From assembly GCA_027946555.1 (NCBI GenBank), contig JAPEVC010000013.1, forward strand, positions 124,001 through 188,000: a stretch of DNA of 64,000 nucleotides. Reading direction: 5' to 3'. This document shows positions 45,900 to 58,800 of the stretch, one piece after another; position 1 is the stretch's first letter; each line of letters begins with the position of its first letter. The notes under the pieces are model-generated. The model had not been told where the DNA came from. It saw only the letters and a list, made by a program, of their open reading frames with translations, and did not search any database. The translations under genes and the position numbers were made by a program. The DNA is from Gnomoniopsis sp. IMI 355080 (taxonomy: Eukaryota; Ascomycota; Sordariomycetes; Diaporthales; Gnomoniaceae).

Positions 45900-48084
45900 T
45901 GTAGGTCGCTTCAGGGAAGATGAGGCGAGTGGGTGAAGATGAGAATGGGCCTTGCCACTTCATTCTCGATGGTAGTGAGGCTGTCTTCATGTATTTGGCT
46001 TCCATCGCAGCGACGCATGGCATAGTGGGTCTCTCGCTTGCAGACTCAACAAGCTAAAATCTCTAGTCTCTCGGCACTCGGGACTCCGCACAATCACTGT
46101 CAGGTGTAAAAGTATGACGATCTCGTGATGTGAGGTCGGAAATTGGAGCCGGTGAGGAGTGCCCATATTTGAGCTGTTTTCGCAGGCAGTCTCTGTTGCC
46201 GGAGACCTGCGACTGTGGCTATTTTTTCCATTTCAAAGCCGGGTAACGACACGATATAAAATAATACGTACCATCTTTGACCATGAGACGTCTATCACTT
46301 TCTGGCGATGATCACCTACTATTTACGTAGTGCGGAGATGTCTGGCGTCCAGTTCAAGACGAATGGGAATTCAGTTCAACCCCTGCAGCAACCAAATCCG
46401 GGGTGCCGCTGCCAAAGGGCTGATCATCCACAACCCCGGCCCGGCCGCCTGGGTGCTCGCTGTGGGAGTGCCGCGCCGGGAACCCAAGGAAGATTTGTTA
46501 GCCTGTGGCGCCTGACGTGGCAACCTTCAGATGAACAGCCCAGAGAGGTACTGTACCATCAGGCGGTGCAGATCTCGAAGCATATCTAGCAGGAGCACGC
46601 GATCTACTATGGTAGTCTTGAGGCTATTGCAGCATGCCATGTGCGTCCCGGGTGCGCCAATCAATCAAAGTTTGATCCCATTTCGGGGCGACGTTGTCTG
46701 GGGAAATTGGTTCAATCTGCCTAGTATGCACAGTCCCGGCCACAAGGATCTTATCTACTATATACTATGTAATAAGTGAGAGAAAAATTGGTTGATTGCC
46801 AAGGTTTCTTGCAGGACCGCAAGACCCTATAGTCAAAATTTTAGGTGGTCCCATGTCGTGTCCCTGTGAGGCGCATCATGCGGTCTGGGTTTTTCTTGTC
46901 TCTCAGGGGGCGTGGCTCGACGATTCGAAATGGCGGTAAAAAGAAAACTACAGGGAACAATAAATATTAAGAGATTGCAGTTTCCGAGAATCACGCTGTG
47001 TTAACAAACTTGGATGTTGAAGTGCTGAGACGGCCTCCTTGCTCCCTGTTTCTCTTATTTTTCACCAAGGAAATCCTGACTCCAAACACCATTCATCCGT
47101 AGAGAAACTTTTGAAAGAAAAAAAAAACAACACAATGCATCATTCCGTCTCAACAGAAGAGGCATCATCCGAATGGCGCGTGCAGCAGCTGGGCGGCATA
47201 ATACCACGCGCGAACCGGACATCGAACGATTCCGTCGCGTCAGACGCGGTCTACACCACCCATTACACATCTGTAAGCAGCGCATGGCTGATCCCAACAC
47301 ATACCTACCTAGGCAGACCATGTTTTGTCTCTGATTGATGAGAGAAAAAAATATCTGACAATCTAAGAGTAGACTTTTGCTCAAGAAGATCCCCTAGTGG
47401 CCAAGATCCACTGGTTAAGATATAAGGCACAGGGGCTTCTTCGGCGGGTTTCGGGCCCGCCTCCTAGGCGGACGCGTTCGGGGAGAGGTCGGCCGAGATA
47501 CCGGGACTAGAAACATTAGGTTTGAACGGCGTATGATACCAAGTGTGCCATGATTCAAGGACCGTGACGACGGAGGAGGTTCGGTGAACGGCGCCGGCAG
47601 CCCGTCGTGTGAATGGGATGCAATGCACCCGGAACTGCGGGATTGGCAACCCTAAGGGCGATATGGAAACATCGGTGGAACACTCGACGATACACATACT
47701 TTGACGACTAATACATACAACACGGCATTTTGCTAGGAGTTCTAATAATAATAATAGATATAACACATTTCCATAATATGTCTGTCTAAGCACCATCCAT
47801 GTTCTATGCCTAGGTAGGTAGGTATCTATATCATGCAACAATCTATGTCGCGACCGACGTGAACAAGTCGCCTGCGTTGGTGGGTATCTGAAAGAGAAGA
47901 AAACATATGCAGAGCACTCTACGGAGCCTCGTCGCAATCATTATCCGCAGCCCGCCGTAGGACTTGCGGCATTCCGCCCTTGATAGGTAGGGTGAGCCTG
48001 TGGAAGACACAGTCGTCGGCTCGGCGCCAAACTTGGCGGCGATCTCGCCACCATCAAACGGGAAAAAGCCCCGTCATATCCTTT
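45900..48084. other. Intergenic: GH32 promoter and candidate exon
   Basis: 2.2 kb between the GH32 gene and the sugar transporter. It holds the GH32 promoter and one protein-like first exon at 47135-47272 (+), listed separately. Nothing else is supported. Confidence 0.45.
47135..47272 (+). CDS. Candidate first exon of an unknown small gene (weak)
   Basis: ATG preceded by an A-rich leader opens 46 codons (MHHSVSTEEASSEWRVQQLG, then IIPRANRTSNDS...) that end at a GTAAGC donor. Several downstream acceptors are possible. One (after CTAAG near 47371) adds about nine residues before a stop, another (after GCACAG near 47431) adds about 25. I cannot choose between them, and no family is recognised. 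Confidence 0.22.
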
Positions 48085-49884
48085 TTACTCGTGCTTAGTC
48101 GGCACGTCCTCCACCGCAGCCTCCTCAACATCACTTCCGCTGCGATCGGCCTTCTCGCTGGCGCCTGACTTGCGCTGGCGCATCTCGCCCTTTTGCGCCT
48201 CGGCATCACCGCCGTGGTGGTGCACACGCTCGACAGTTTCGATGAGGCCATACCGCAGCGCCTCGCTCTCGACTTCGGCATCGCTGAGGAAGGGCAACTC
48301 ATCGGCAGCCTTCACGTACGACATCTTCTCGACGAAGCCCTTGGCGAAGATAATGTCGATCTCTTCCAGGGAGCGGTTGGCAGTCTCGGGGTAGAAGAAC
48401 CAGATGACCGGCAAGAAGGAGGCGTTGATGACGGCGAAGAACAGGTAGGTGCCCCAGCCGATGTTGGTGATCATAATGGGTGTAACCCTGTGTGCTTTGT
48501 TAGCTTGGCTGTATGCGGCAAGGGAAGGGGAACAAACACCACTTACATGACGATGAGGAAGTTGAAAAGCCAGTTGCTGCATGTCGACACCGCGTTCGCC
48601 TTGGCACGAGTCTTGATCGGGTTGACCTCAGCAGGGTATAGCCAAGGCAGAGGAAGCCAGGTAGCACCGAAGCTGGCGATATACGTGAAGAGACCAACGG
48701 CAGCACCCTTGGCGTTTTGCGGGCCACCAGCCAGCAGACACGCAAAGGTGATGAACATGGAGCACATCTGGCCAACGGTTCCAATCAAGAACAGCTTCCT
48801 GCGGCCGACACGCTCAATAACAAACCACGACACGGTCGCAAAGATGGAGTAGACAATCATGTTCACACCACCCATGAGCAGGGCCATATTGTGAGTCTGG
48901 CCGATTGACTGCTGGAAGAGAATAGGGAAGTAGTAGATGACGGCGTTGCAACCTCCAATTTGTTGCATGAGCTGCGAAGACGCACCGAGCATCATGCGGC
49001 GGAAATGCTGAGTCTTGCCATTGGTGAAAAGCGCCTTGTAGGGTGTCGACCTGGAGAAGCCACCAGAGGCACGGATGGAGTCGACAATGACATCGCGTTC
49101 CAAGGCCGTCTCGGGGCTGTCGAGCTCGTATCCACGAAGGGCAGAGATGACGATCTCGGCCTCTTCGTATCGCTCGTGCGTCAGGAGCCATCGGGGGGAC
49201 TCGGGAAGGAAGTACATGGGAATGGAGATGATGAGCGCGAAGATGACCTGGAACGCAATGGGGAAACGCCAGGTGAAGTCGTCTGGGCCATATGAGGCGC
49301 CGTAATCGATCCAGTAGGCCACGCACGTTCCAAAGGCAATGACGCCTCCCTCGATACAAATGAGCAGACCACGGTTCGTGGTCCTCGAACACTCAGCTTG
49401 ATATGTTGGGATGGTCGAAGTGTTGACACCGTTCCCGACGCCCATGATGATACGACCGACGATGAATTGGACAAACGGGTTGGAGTTCCTCATGGAGGTA
49501 ATCTGGATTATGACTCCTACGAGCATGACCAGGCCGCCCAGCACAATGGCACGTCGTCGACCGAGGCGATCACCGACACCCAAAATAAACATTGCACCAG
49601 CCAGACAGCCAATTTCGTAAATAGCAGTAGTAAATCCCTGCATAGTAGAATTGTCTTTGGTTTCCGGAAACATGTCGTTGAAGGGCCCCGCAGAAATGAG
49701 ACCAGACATAACACTGAGGCTAGTTAGCAACTGATTTTGCACTGGTAGTCTATGGAAAAAGGGCTGCAGTGCAGTGCACTTACCCTTGGTCATATCCGAA
49801 GAGGACGAAACCAGTGGTGGCAATCGTCGATACTAGGAGGGAGAGGGGCCTCCCGGAGAGGCCACAGAACTTTGGGGGAGCCAT
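48085..49884 (-). CDS. MFS hexose/sugar transporter
   Basis: Sugar-porter-family permease of the plasma membrane. Exons 49884-49784, 49713-48547 and 48487-48085 give 556 residues. The joins restore LFGYDQG-VMSGLISAG and FLIVM-VTPIMITNIGWG. Signatures are GDRLGRRRAI after helix 2, PESPRWLLTHERYEEAE after helix 6, QLMQQIGGCNAVIYY in helix 7, VERVGRRKL-type ERVGRRKLFL, and PETANRSLEEID after helix 12. The C-terminal tail is charged (Glu, Lys, Ser) and cytoplasmic. Same strand and about 2.2 kb from the GH32 gene, it could take up hexoses released by that enzyme; this link is inference from position and family. Confidence 0.93.
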
Positions 49885-52258
49885 GTTTGTCCACGGCTTG
49901 ATTGGAAGTCAAAAAAGAAAGGTTACGATCTTTTCAACACCGGTGGTCTGTGGTCATGCAAGGAAAAGACGGGTCTGATTAAACAAGCCACTCTAAGAGC
50001 CTCTCGAGAAAAGGCAAAGTGCTTTTCCGGCAATGAAGGAGATGAAGAGGGGAAACATACGACGCCAGCATGTTGCTGCACGATGGAGGGAATCTTTATA
50101 TCTATCTACGCTCGAGTTGGATCTGTGCCTTGCTCTCCAAAACATGTGCGTCTGGGTACAATGTACTTCCAGGCCCAGCAACATCCCCGTCTTTTTTCGC
50201 GTACCTCGGATGTTGTTGGTTGAGGGTAGTAGTAATTAGTCCTCAAGCAGGTCACCCGGCCCGCCGATCCCAACCACTTCCAAGGAGCCGTCAGAGGCCG
50301 TAATAGGCGAGGATAGCCGGCAGGTCCCTGAATCTCCTTGACGGCCGCGCGCTGCAACCACATGTGCCAACCGGTGCGGCACTTTTTTCAGCGGGGGCGG
50401 CACACCATCTCTCTCTCGCTCGATCAGGTCCGTCGACTCATGTAGTGCCTGGCAAACTTGTGCTTCCAGGAGATCCCAGCCCGCGTGCTGACCTTGCAGC
50501 CCTCTGTTATTACTACGCACTTGAGTTTGTACCCTCTTCCCGCGAGGCTCTGCGGCTCTCATAGGCCAAGACGGGACGAGAGTTGCTTGTGTGTGGGATC
50601 CACCCGGCTCTTCTTAGTTGGCTATGACGTTGATATGGGCTCTGTTTCGGCGAAATATCCACTAGCCAAGCCTTTCGGGTTCCCCGCTCGGGTTAAAGAT
50701 GCCCATGCCGGCTGTCTGGCTTATTCTGGGCGGCCGGGGCACGTGCTGGGATGGGCGAGGGATGTTACTGTTTTTTTGACTGTGGGTCGGAGGTAATTCG
50801 CGGTTTTGTTATGTGGCGGCAAACATAGGCCAGCTCATTTGGACGAGACAATCAACAATTTGCTTACAGTGCCTGGGCTGTGTTCAGTTCTTGGATAGAG
50901 TCAAAGTCGAAAGGGATACTCGGGGCTTATCGGACGAACGATTCAGAAAAGTTTGTTGTGGAGTTGGAACTTGGAAATGTTCATACTGATCGTCAAGCCG
51001 CAAACATGGGGATTTCCACTTTTCTGCCACCCTCCACACTGCACAGCGGGGTGCGTCTCTGTGCCATGGGGATAAAAATGGGCCAACTTGAGTCGTGGGT
51101 CAACTGTGCTAAAGTTCGCAGTGCGCTTCAGTTACCTAGCGGCTATAGGTACAGCATCATTTGACCACCCACTTAGTGAGTACATACCTGAATATGTAGA
51201 TAGTAGGCATGGTCACGCACACAAAGTACCTAAATACTGTACTTGCTACTGCGACTACCACGTTTCCGAGTCACATATTTAGTCATAGGTAGTGTAGTAA
51301 ATCCTTAACGAGGCTGAGAAGCTGACGTCCCGCCTCCACGTCTCACTCACGATGGATACTCATATATCCATTACCACCAGAATGCTATGTAGTCGCATCC
51401 ATCGCACGATCGTTGGTTGCAGGCTGCAGGGAGGGTGCAAAATCTTTCAAATAGGCCTTGTCGCAGACACCTTGTTCCCACCAGAATAGCTGCAGATCCT
51501 TCCGATATTCGTCCTAAAAGACAGGGGATGATTTATACTGAACAAGGTTGCTGCTTCTATCAGAGTTATCAAAGATCCAGCATCCTAGCGCTGCCTAGCA
51601 TCTGGCTTCAGGGTCCCGGTGGGTCCTGGTGGACACCCGGCGCCGGTGCGTCGTCCACTCACGGCCGCCTCCGCGGCTCCGTGGTAGCTTACGACATGGA
51701 GCCGGCGCCGAACTGCTTGCGTTTTTGGTAGCTTTCGGAGGTGGAATGGATCTGTCTCTGCATGCATGGAACCGGTTTGCGTCCTCTGCTTTTCTCCGCT
51801 TTTGATTACGGGTCGTCGCACGTTGAGAGCGGTGAATGGCATACTCGTTGTATTTGCATGTATCCCAATCGCACACCTGAAGTTTCGAAGTCGAATTTAG
51901 GACGCGACTGCCGGGTGTAGTGTGCGTACTTGGAGGTGTGCACCGAATCGTTGATTCCTTCTCGGTCAAGTTCCGGACTTATGGTATACTGAACGAAGCT
52001 GATATTTCGCATGTTGTGTATGCGACGGTCTTTCAACGTATGGGACACGGCGTTTTGGCCTACATGAACATAGCATTAAATTCATCCTGAAACGTCTAGA
52101 TGGCAGGTTACATCACCGCAAGTGTTGAAGATCAACATCAAACAAGAGTCGACATGCAGGTGAGGCCGAATAACAGAGAGAATCTTTGTTGTGATGTTCA
52201 GCAAATGAATATTGACATGTTCTGGCTATCTTAACTAGAGTATTGTCGACAAAGGCCC
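49885..52258. other. Intergenic: sugar transporter promoter
   Basis: 2.4 kb. The right flank of the transporter (49885-50300) is its promoter. The ORFs present (for example 51595-51969) have no family features or splice support. Confidence 0.45.
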
Positions 52259-52564
52259 TCATTCGGCCGGAATACCCTCCTCATCGCCTGGCTCTCTGTA
52301 GGAGCCTCCGTCTGGTTTCGCGTGCCGAGTGCGGTCCTCGACGATATTGCTCTTGTCAATGGCCTCGTTCTCATCGCGTTCTTCAAGGTCCGGGTTAGCA
52401 TTATCACCTCCCAAGCGTGTTTTGAAGGGCAAAGTACCGAGTTGAGCGTCAGTGTCAGCGGTGGCCTCATCAACGCCATCCTCGATATTGTCGTTGTCAT
52501 CCAGCACAGGAACCTGGTCCTCCTTGGTCACGTATGACTCTTCGTTGCCGACGGACTCAGACAT
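52259..52564 (-). CDS. Chz1-like histone chaperone domain protein
   Basis: Intronless, 101 residues, very acidic and probably disordered. The segment ENEAIDKSNIVEDRTRHAKP matches the CHZ motif pattern (ID.SNI...RTRG) of the H2A.Z-H2B chaperone Chz1, followed by a SYREPGDEEGIP end seen in fungal homologues. Chz1 delivers H2A.Z-H2B dimers for SWR1-dependent exchange. The match is strongest in the C-terminal third; the N-terminus is only generally acidic. It diverges from the thiolase-like gene. Confidence 0.7.
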   Translation of the reverse strand: MSESVGNEESYVTKEDQVPVLDDNDNIEDGVDEATADTDAQLGTLPFKTRLGGDNANPDLEERDENEAIDKSNIVEDRTRHAKPDGGSYREPGDEEGIPAE

Positions 52565-53835
52565 GTTGTTGGAAGGTTTTTGAACACGAGAATCGAGATC
52601 GTGAAATTGGATGAAAAGTGGTTCGAAAAGTGGTTCTCGTGGACCTGGGGAAATTGTGGGAAAACGTTGCTGTTACTGCAATCTACATTCCCGGAGAATC
52701 TGGGGATTTTCTGGGGGTTTTATCCTCGCTGATCAACGCAAAGGACAGTCCTTTGGCTTCATGTCTGGGTGTCGTTTTGAAAGTGGAAAGCCAGCCATGA
52801 CGACACGACTTGGGAATATAGCGTCGCACATCACTGACATCTCAACGAGGCCCAAAATGCCTGGCACAGACTGGTGCGACCTGGTAGAGATTAGGCGTCC
52901 CAGACTGCCGGGCCTAGATGCGCCATTCGTGCCTCTAGCGCAATGGGTCCGTTGTAACGACTCCAGCGGGCTGTCCCTGTCGATCTGTATCGCTGTGCGA
53001 CTATGACCTCCACGACTCAATGACGATAAAGTCAAGACGGTATATTGATGAGGTGCTAGACTACCGATCGCGATGGTGACTAGTTGCCATCACTTAAACG
53101 CGGTCAGTATTGCTTCCGAGACCTGTAGGACGCTTCAATGACGAGGCCTAGATGTGCAGGGACTCATCGCAAGTCCGATGACACTATTGCGACACCCTTG
53201 AGGGAGACATAAGGGCGATCGGTTCAAGCCCTGCGACTGTTGCTATAATCGTCGAATGTGCCGTTACCACTTGGACATTCAGGCTGGAAGTTGCACGAGC
53301 AGCGACAGGTGAGTCAGATCTCTTTTAGATCCTCACAGCAGTCAGCATTGAAGGACGACAACTACTCAATTTGAAGGGTGGACATGAGTCGTCTGTGTTC
53401 GGTCGTATGACCATAATGAACTGCAGGCAGATAGTCATTGCTGATCGCCATGTCGAGTCTGAGGGTGGGTTGAATGTGGTATTGGCTTCAAGGCGAGGAC
53501 CGACCTCGGCAGTCTCAGCTGGAAAACCCTAACCCCCCTGACATTTACATACTGCTCCGCATCTCAAAAGACCTCGGTTCGTGATTGCCTCAGTGAGTTC
53601 AGATCCCCTTGCCACTACATCCCAGAATGTCCTTGTCGCCTCAACCCCACGACACCTCGGTACGCTGAGCCTGCGCATTATAGCTGGTCTGAGTCTCTGA
53701 GGCTAGCTCTGGTGAAAACATCGGCTGTGGATGGGCTTACGAGCGCATTCTCCTCTCATCACGGTAGACAAGGACGATGCAATAAATTGTGTTGATCAGC
53801 TGTTCGCTGCTACCAGCTTCTCTAACCCCACTATC
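52565..53835. other. Divergent promoter interval (Chz1-like / thiolase-like)
   Basis: 1.27 kb between two divergent genes, presumably containing both promoters. No exon or repeat is supported. Confidence 0.5.
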
Positions 53836-55841
53836 ATGACTATCTCGCCCGTGCTCATCGGTGTCGCCGATGTTAAAAACAAGACGAATGAACACAAGGA
53901 ACCCGCCGTGCTAATGTTCGAAGCCATATCGAAGGCTATAGATGATATTGGTGTTCCTCAGGATCAGTTGAAATCCCACATAGACAGTCTTGATATTGTG
54001 AGAACGTGGACTTGGCCATACGCCGATCTGCCGGGTCTACTTTCGAAGAGCCTGGGCCTCAAGTCGAGACCAAAATGGACGCGGTACACTGAAACCCACG
54101 GCGGCAATCAGCCGGCCAAATTGGTGGACGAAGCTGCCGGGCGTGTTGCAAGAGGAGAGGCTTCTGTGGCTATTGTGACAGGAGGCGAGGCGTTGGCTTC
54201 ACGTAAGACCTGTAGTCCTCTCCGAGCTGCGCGCCGCGAGCCTACGTCGGTTCGAGCAGTACCAAGTCCGAGTCGCTGACTCTCTCATTTTCGTGCAAGT
54301 GAGCGCATGCGCGAAGGCAGGCAATCCGGAGCCACCTGGCTGGACTAGACCCAAGATACCAGTGCAGGACGTATATTCACCCTCCACCGCGGACTTGGGG
54401 CAAGGTTTGTGCCTTCTGAGCCTATTCATATCATCATGACTATTCTCTATCTTTGACACCTCACTAGATCTCGGTGGTATGCATTCCATCGGGGCTCCAA
54501 TACATATCTATCCCTTATATGAAAATGCTTTCCGAGCACATCGTCAGCAGGGTATTCGAGAGAATGCCGAAGAGTCGGCGGCCCTATACGCCGAATTTGC
54601 CAAGGTTGCCGCCCAAAACCAATATTCCTGGAATTATGGCAAACCTCCCGCTAGCAAAGAGGAAATCAGGTCCGTATCACCGAGAAATAGGATGATTTGC
54701 ACACCCTGTAAGTAGCAGCATGTTGTGGTCCGGTTTCGCTTGGGATCTCTCTTTGACTATGTGCAGACCCACTGTTGATGAACGCCTTTAACACGGTCAA
54801 CCTGGCCGCTGCTGTTATTATCACTTCTACTCAGATTGCGACTAAGCTTGGCGTACCGAAGGAAAAGTGGGTGTACCCTCTCGGTGGCGCTGGAAAGAAG
54901 GAAAGGGAGCGCTGTCAGTTCCCTAACCGGTATCTCCTGAGGTCTTGTGTGTCGGGCTGATTGACGAGCAGTCTGGGAGCGCCCCAACTTTTACCAAAGC
55001 AAAGCCATATCTTTCTCATTAGACGGCTGCCTCGAGGCTTCAGGCCTCAAGATTGACGACATAGATGCTTTGGACTTATACTCGTGAGTGCTCCGGCCCC
55101 ATGCCTGGGGCTGACCCTTTCTCATGCTCGGCGTCAGATGCTTTCCCATTGTCCCTAAACTGGCATGTCATCATCTCGGGCTTCCCATCATCGACCCGCC
55201 CAAACCTTTGACGCTTTTGGGAGGCCTGACGTCCTTTGGTGGAGCAGGGAACAATTACTCAATGCACGTATGTCTTCACCGAGCTCTTGTGCCCATACGT
55301 GGAACATGCTTACAAACGTTTTATAGGCCATTACCGAGATGACCCGCCAAATTAGAGCTGGGATCATCCGAAATGGACTCGTCCTAGCCAATGGTGGTGT
55401 AGTATCATACCAGCATGCCATCTGCCTATCCTCAAAGTCTAAAGGAGATGGGACGTCATATCCTGATTCTCGTGCCGGGTCGGATGCCACCGTTGACGAG
55501 CTGGCCCCAGTTGTGGACACTTTTGCCGAAGGAGAGGCCATTATTGAGGTTAGTTGGCCATCAGTGTTCCTGCTGATATTACATCAACTAACCACGTGTC
55601 ATAGACGTATACGGTCGAGTTTAGTAGAGAGGGTGCCCCAGAAACTGCCTTTGTTATTGGCCGGCTGAAGGGCAGTGGTCATCGATTCATCGCCAATCAC
55701 GGAGATAAGCGGACATTGCAACATCTTTCTTCTGCTCTAGAAGAGCAGATCGGTGCTGAGGGTTTTGTGAGGACTGGTCGGACAAAGAGCGGCGAGCCTG
55801 AAAACAATTTGTTCTATCTGGGGCCACGGCCCGGTCTCTGA
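53836..55841 (+). CDS. Thiolase-like acetyl-CoA acetyltransferase family protein, eight exons
   Basis: Thiolase-superfamily enzyme of the SCP-x/acetyl-CoA acetyltransferase type, acting on acyl-CoA thioesters. Exons 53836-54202, 54300-54404, 54468-54707, 54767-54913, 54969-55083, 55138-55267, 55327-55548 and 55605-55841 give 520 residues, every join in phase. The start MTISPVLIGVADVKNK is the usual strand-turn, followed by the active-site region THGGNQPAKLVDEAAGRVARGE (GG...VASG-like). Later motifs are PYPLLMNAFNTVNLAAAVII, DLYSCFPIVPKLACHHLGLP, LGGLTSFGGAGNNYSMHA and NGGVVSYQHA. A C-terminal domain of about 110 residues (VEFSREGAPETAFVIGRLKG) follows, as in thiolase-like proteins with an added C-terminal module. 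The substrate is unknown, and peroxisomal targeting is not evident (ends GPRPGL). Confidence 0.9.
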
Positions 55842-58800
55842 GTCCTCAACAGCTAGAACTAAAGTATGAATGAAACGCCTTTTCCACGTGATACCGGCTG
55901 ATCAAAAACTTAACCAGCTTTTCAACAGTGACCGTGCCCTTATGAAGTACCTAGCTAGGTACCTAAATCCTCTAAAGTTCAGTACGCTCCGTGTACTTCC
56001 GTGTAAAGGCAGAGACGTAATGATAGAATTACGCGGCGAGTAGCCTGTCTATAGGCCAAGACTATGCCAAGGTCGGGATTTTCCTTCGACGATAGCGTTT
56101 GCATCTGGACAACTCAATCTTTCCCATTAGAATGACGCGACGGGAGCGGGAAGCGGGGAGGCCAAAAGAGGGAGGAGTCCATAGGAGCGAGGAGCCCACA
56201 GTATATTATGATATTCCTCACCTGCCGTAAACACTGTCAATCTCGGTGAAAAGCCTGGTGATTATGCCCCAGTCTTTATTCTTTGAAGACATATCTCGAT
56301 ACCACTTGAGGGCGTGATTCCCCAATCTGGTCTGGAGATAGGGCTTGAACACCTTCTCCGTGTCACCATTGTCGAGTCCCTTGGCTTTTACACAAATGTT
56401 CTGGAGTCTTTTTGGAGAGGATTCCAGCGACTATGTCGAGGATGTGGGTTCTCTCTTCACTGCTTTTGTCGTGACTCTCATCTATTCAGTGTCAACTTAT
56501 GAATTTTCTCCGTGTTTGCCGTAAGGAGGATTAGCACTCTGACATGGAGCTCTTCCTGTATACACTGTCTCAAGTAGGGGAAACTTTCAGAGCCTCGTTG
56601 ACCGCTCACATTGAGAGCAGGTGGTCGAGAGGCTCAACTGACGTTACCTCCGTTGCTGTTGCGTCAACCGCCAGTGCTCAGCTGAGTTGGCCCATCTCGT
56701 GTGGCCGGCTTGCCGATTCTGGCCCGGTTGTATTTCAGACGGTCCGGATCTGTCTTGCACCGCTCGAACAGGCAGATCCGGGATATGGCTGTTCATTAGT
56801 GTCATACTTTCAAATTGCTCTTGCATGCCCTTCGTGATGATCACCAAATCGGCCAATGCCTTCTCAGTCGACACAAGTCCGACCGCACCCATCTCAGCGG
56901 ACAGCGTAGTCACCTGACGTTATCACGCAACGCAAGTATTTGGTACGCTGGGCGGAACGGTGGGGAAGGGAAGAATATTTCAGATCCCCCAGCGAGTCAC
57001 GCTGACCGTCGGTATTGAGAGAAAGCATGACATTCCATAACTTCCATGGCTGATCATACATTTTGCAACATTTTCCAAGAAATACCCCACATACCGCGCA
57101 GATAACACCACTAGATATTGATCTGCATATTGCGACGAACACAAGATCTTCGCCAAGAACGTCAGCGAGTCTTTACCAAGAACTCGGGAGCATGTTGTAT
57201 CCGGTCTCGTGGCCCAACAGGGGTGCATCGAAGTGAAGCATGTATCCTCTAACTGTGTGGGCCTCGGTACCAGGGCCAGGCCAAAACATTTGATCCTCGT
57301 ACAAATGGTAATGGCACTTGGTCCTGTGGTGCTGTCTCTACGTGCTTTTCATCTCCTCCCCTTCCTGCGCCTCGCGCTCGTCCGCCAGCCTCTCAAACTT
57401 GGCGATATTGCTTCCAAGTCGTCAGTCCGTGCTCAAAGCATGTGAAGCCGGAATGTACGCATTTCTAGACAATGACTGCTACATACTCACAAGTCGATAG
57501 CACGCTTATCAGAGCACTGTGTATTCATTTGAGAATCAGTTATTGAGAAGGGTCCAGGGTGGCAGACTATTCCGACATTTCATGTTTGGGAATCGAGCAG
57601 TTCTTCAGTTTTGACATGTTTCTTGAGCTAAGCCGTACACAGAGAGCAAGGAAACTCGCAAGTCGCATGGACAAGGTGGCAAATGCAAAGTGCGAAATCC
57701 GATCTCAAAGAGCTTATATTGCAGGAAAGGAAGGGAGCCGGGCCAATAGCACGCAAGACTCATAGGTGGGATATGACGGCATACTTGCTCTACACTTCAA
57801 TAGTAGACAGGCTTGAAAGATTTCATTGGGACCTGGAGGTCTTTGTTAGGGTCTGTTGGACGAGATGCGGGTTGCGGCGAGGCTGAAATCAATCTCCAGG
57901 GCTCTCCTTCTATCTGGGGCCGCGCCCAAGACTGCATTGTCCAAACGACGCCATCATATCATTTCGCTGAACTCCCCGACTAGAACTTTGACAGTTTAGT
58001 TTGGGGCGCCGTCGAGCCAGATGTACCTCCGACGATGAGGCTTTTATTATCACCTTGGCAGACTATCGCATCCTGCAAGCGGCGTGTTTCTAAGACCACT
58101 TTTTCTTAGCCTCCTGTTCGCACCATTGATCTATTTTGAGATAGCAGGCTAATATGCAATTGAACAGTACTGGGTTTCTTGGCGGGACTTGCCGAGCTGT
58201 CGCAGCCTTACCGACATATCGCTCACCAAGGCCAAGCTCAATACAATGCATTAAGCTTTAGGCGCGTCCCGATCTGTAGCCTTGTCTCGCTTGGCTTGGC
58301 CCGAGCATGCTCTCGGCCCAAGAACGGGGACCCGAAAAACATGTCAGAAAAGTCTTGTGTCTATCAAGACATCGCTTGTCTAGCTAGTTGCTGGGCACAC
58401 ACCTACACATACACACATACACACGGTCTCGATTCGAGAAACAGTTGTCACATTCCAGCGCCGGGACTGCTGCAAAATCCCCAAGCGGGGTGTTTTCCAC
58501 GCGGAACACGTGCACCCGTATAGTAGCACTATAACTCTGCTATATACTATGACTCGATTGAGGAGCGTCTACACAGCAAAGAACTCAGCTGACCAATGGC
58601 AAGATACGCTTATTGAGAAAGAGTTCCCCCCGCGCTTGAGCTGCGCAGTAACTCCAAATTACCTAGCTCATCCGAGCACTTGGTTCGAGCAAGCTCTATT
58701 ATGGGAAGTCCGATTCTTTGCTACAAAAACATGCGTTCCATAGGTTCGGGCCACGCCACAGAATAGGTAGTGAGACTATCGTCATGCCTGTAAATAAAAG

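Noticed and set aside
53221..53230. B-box-like GGTTCAAGCC, possible tRNA
   Set aside because: No A-box at the right distance upstream, and the flanks do not form T or acceptor stems.
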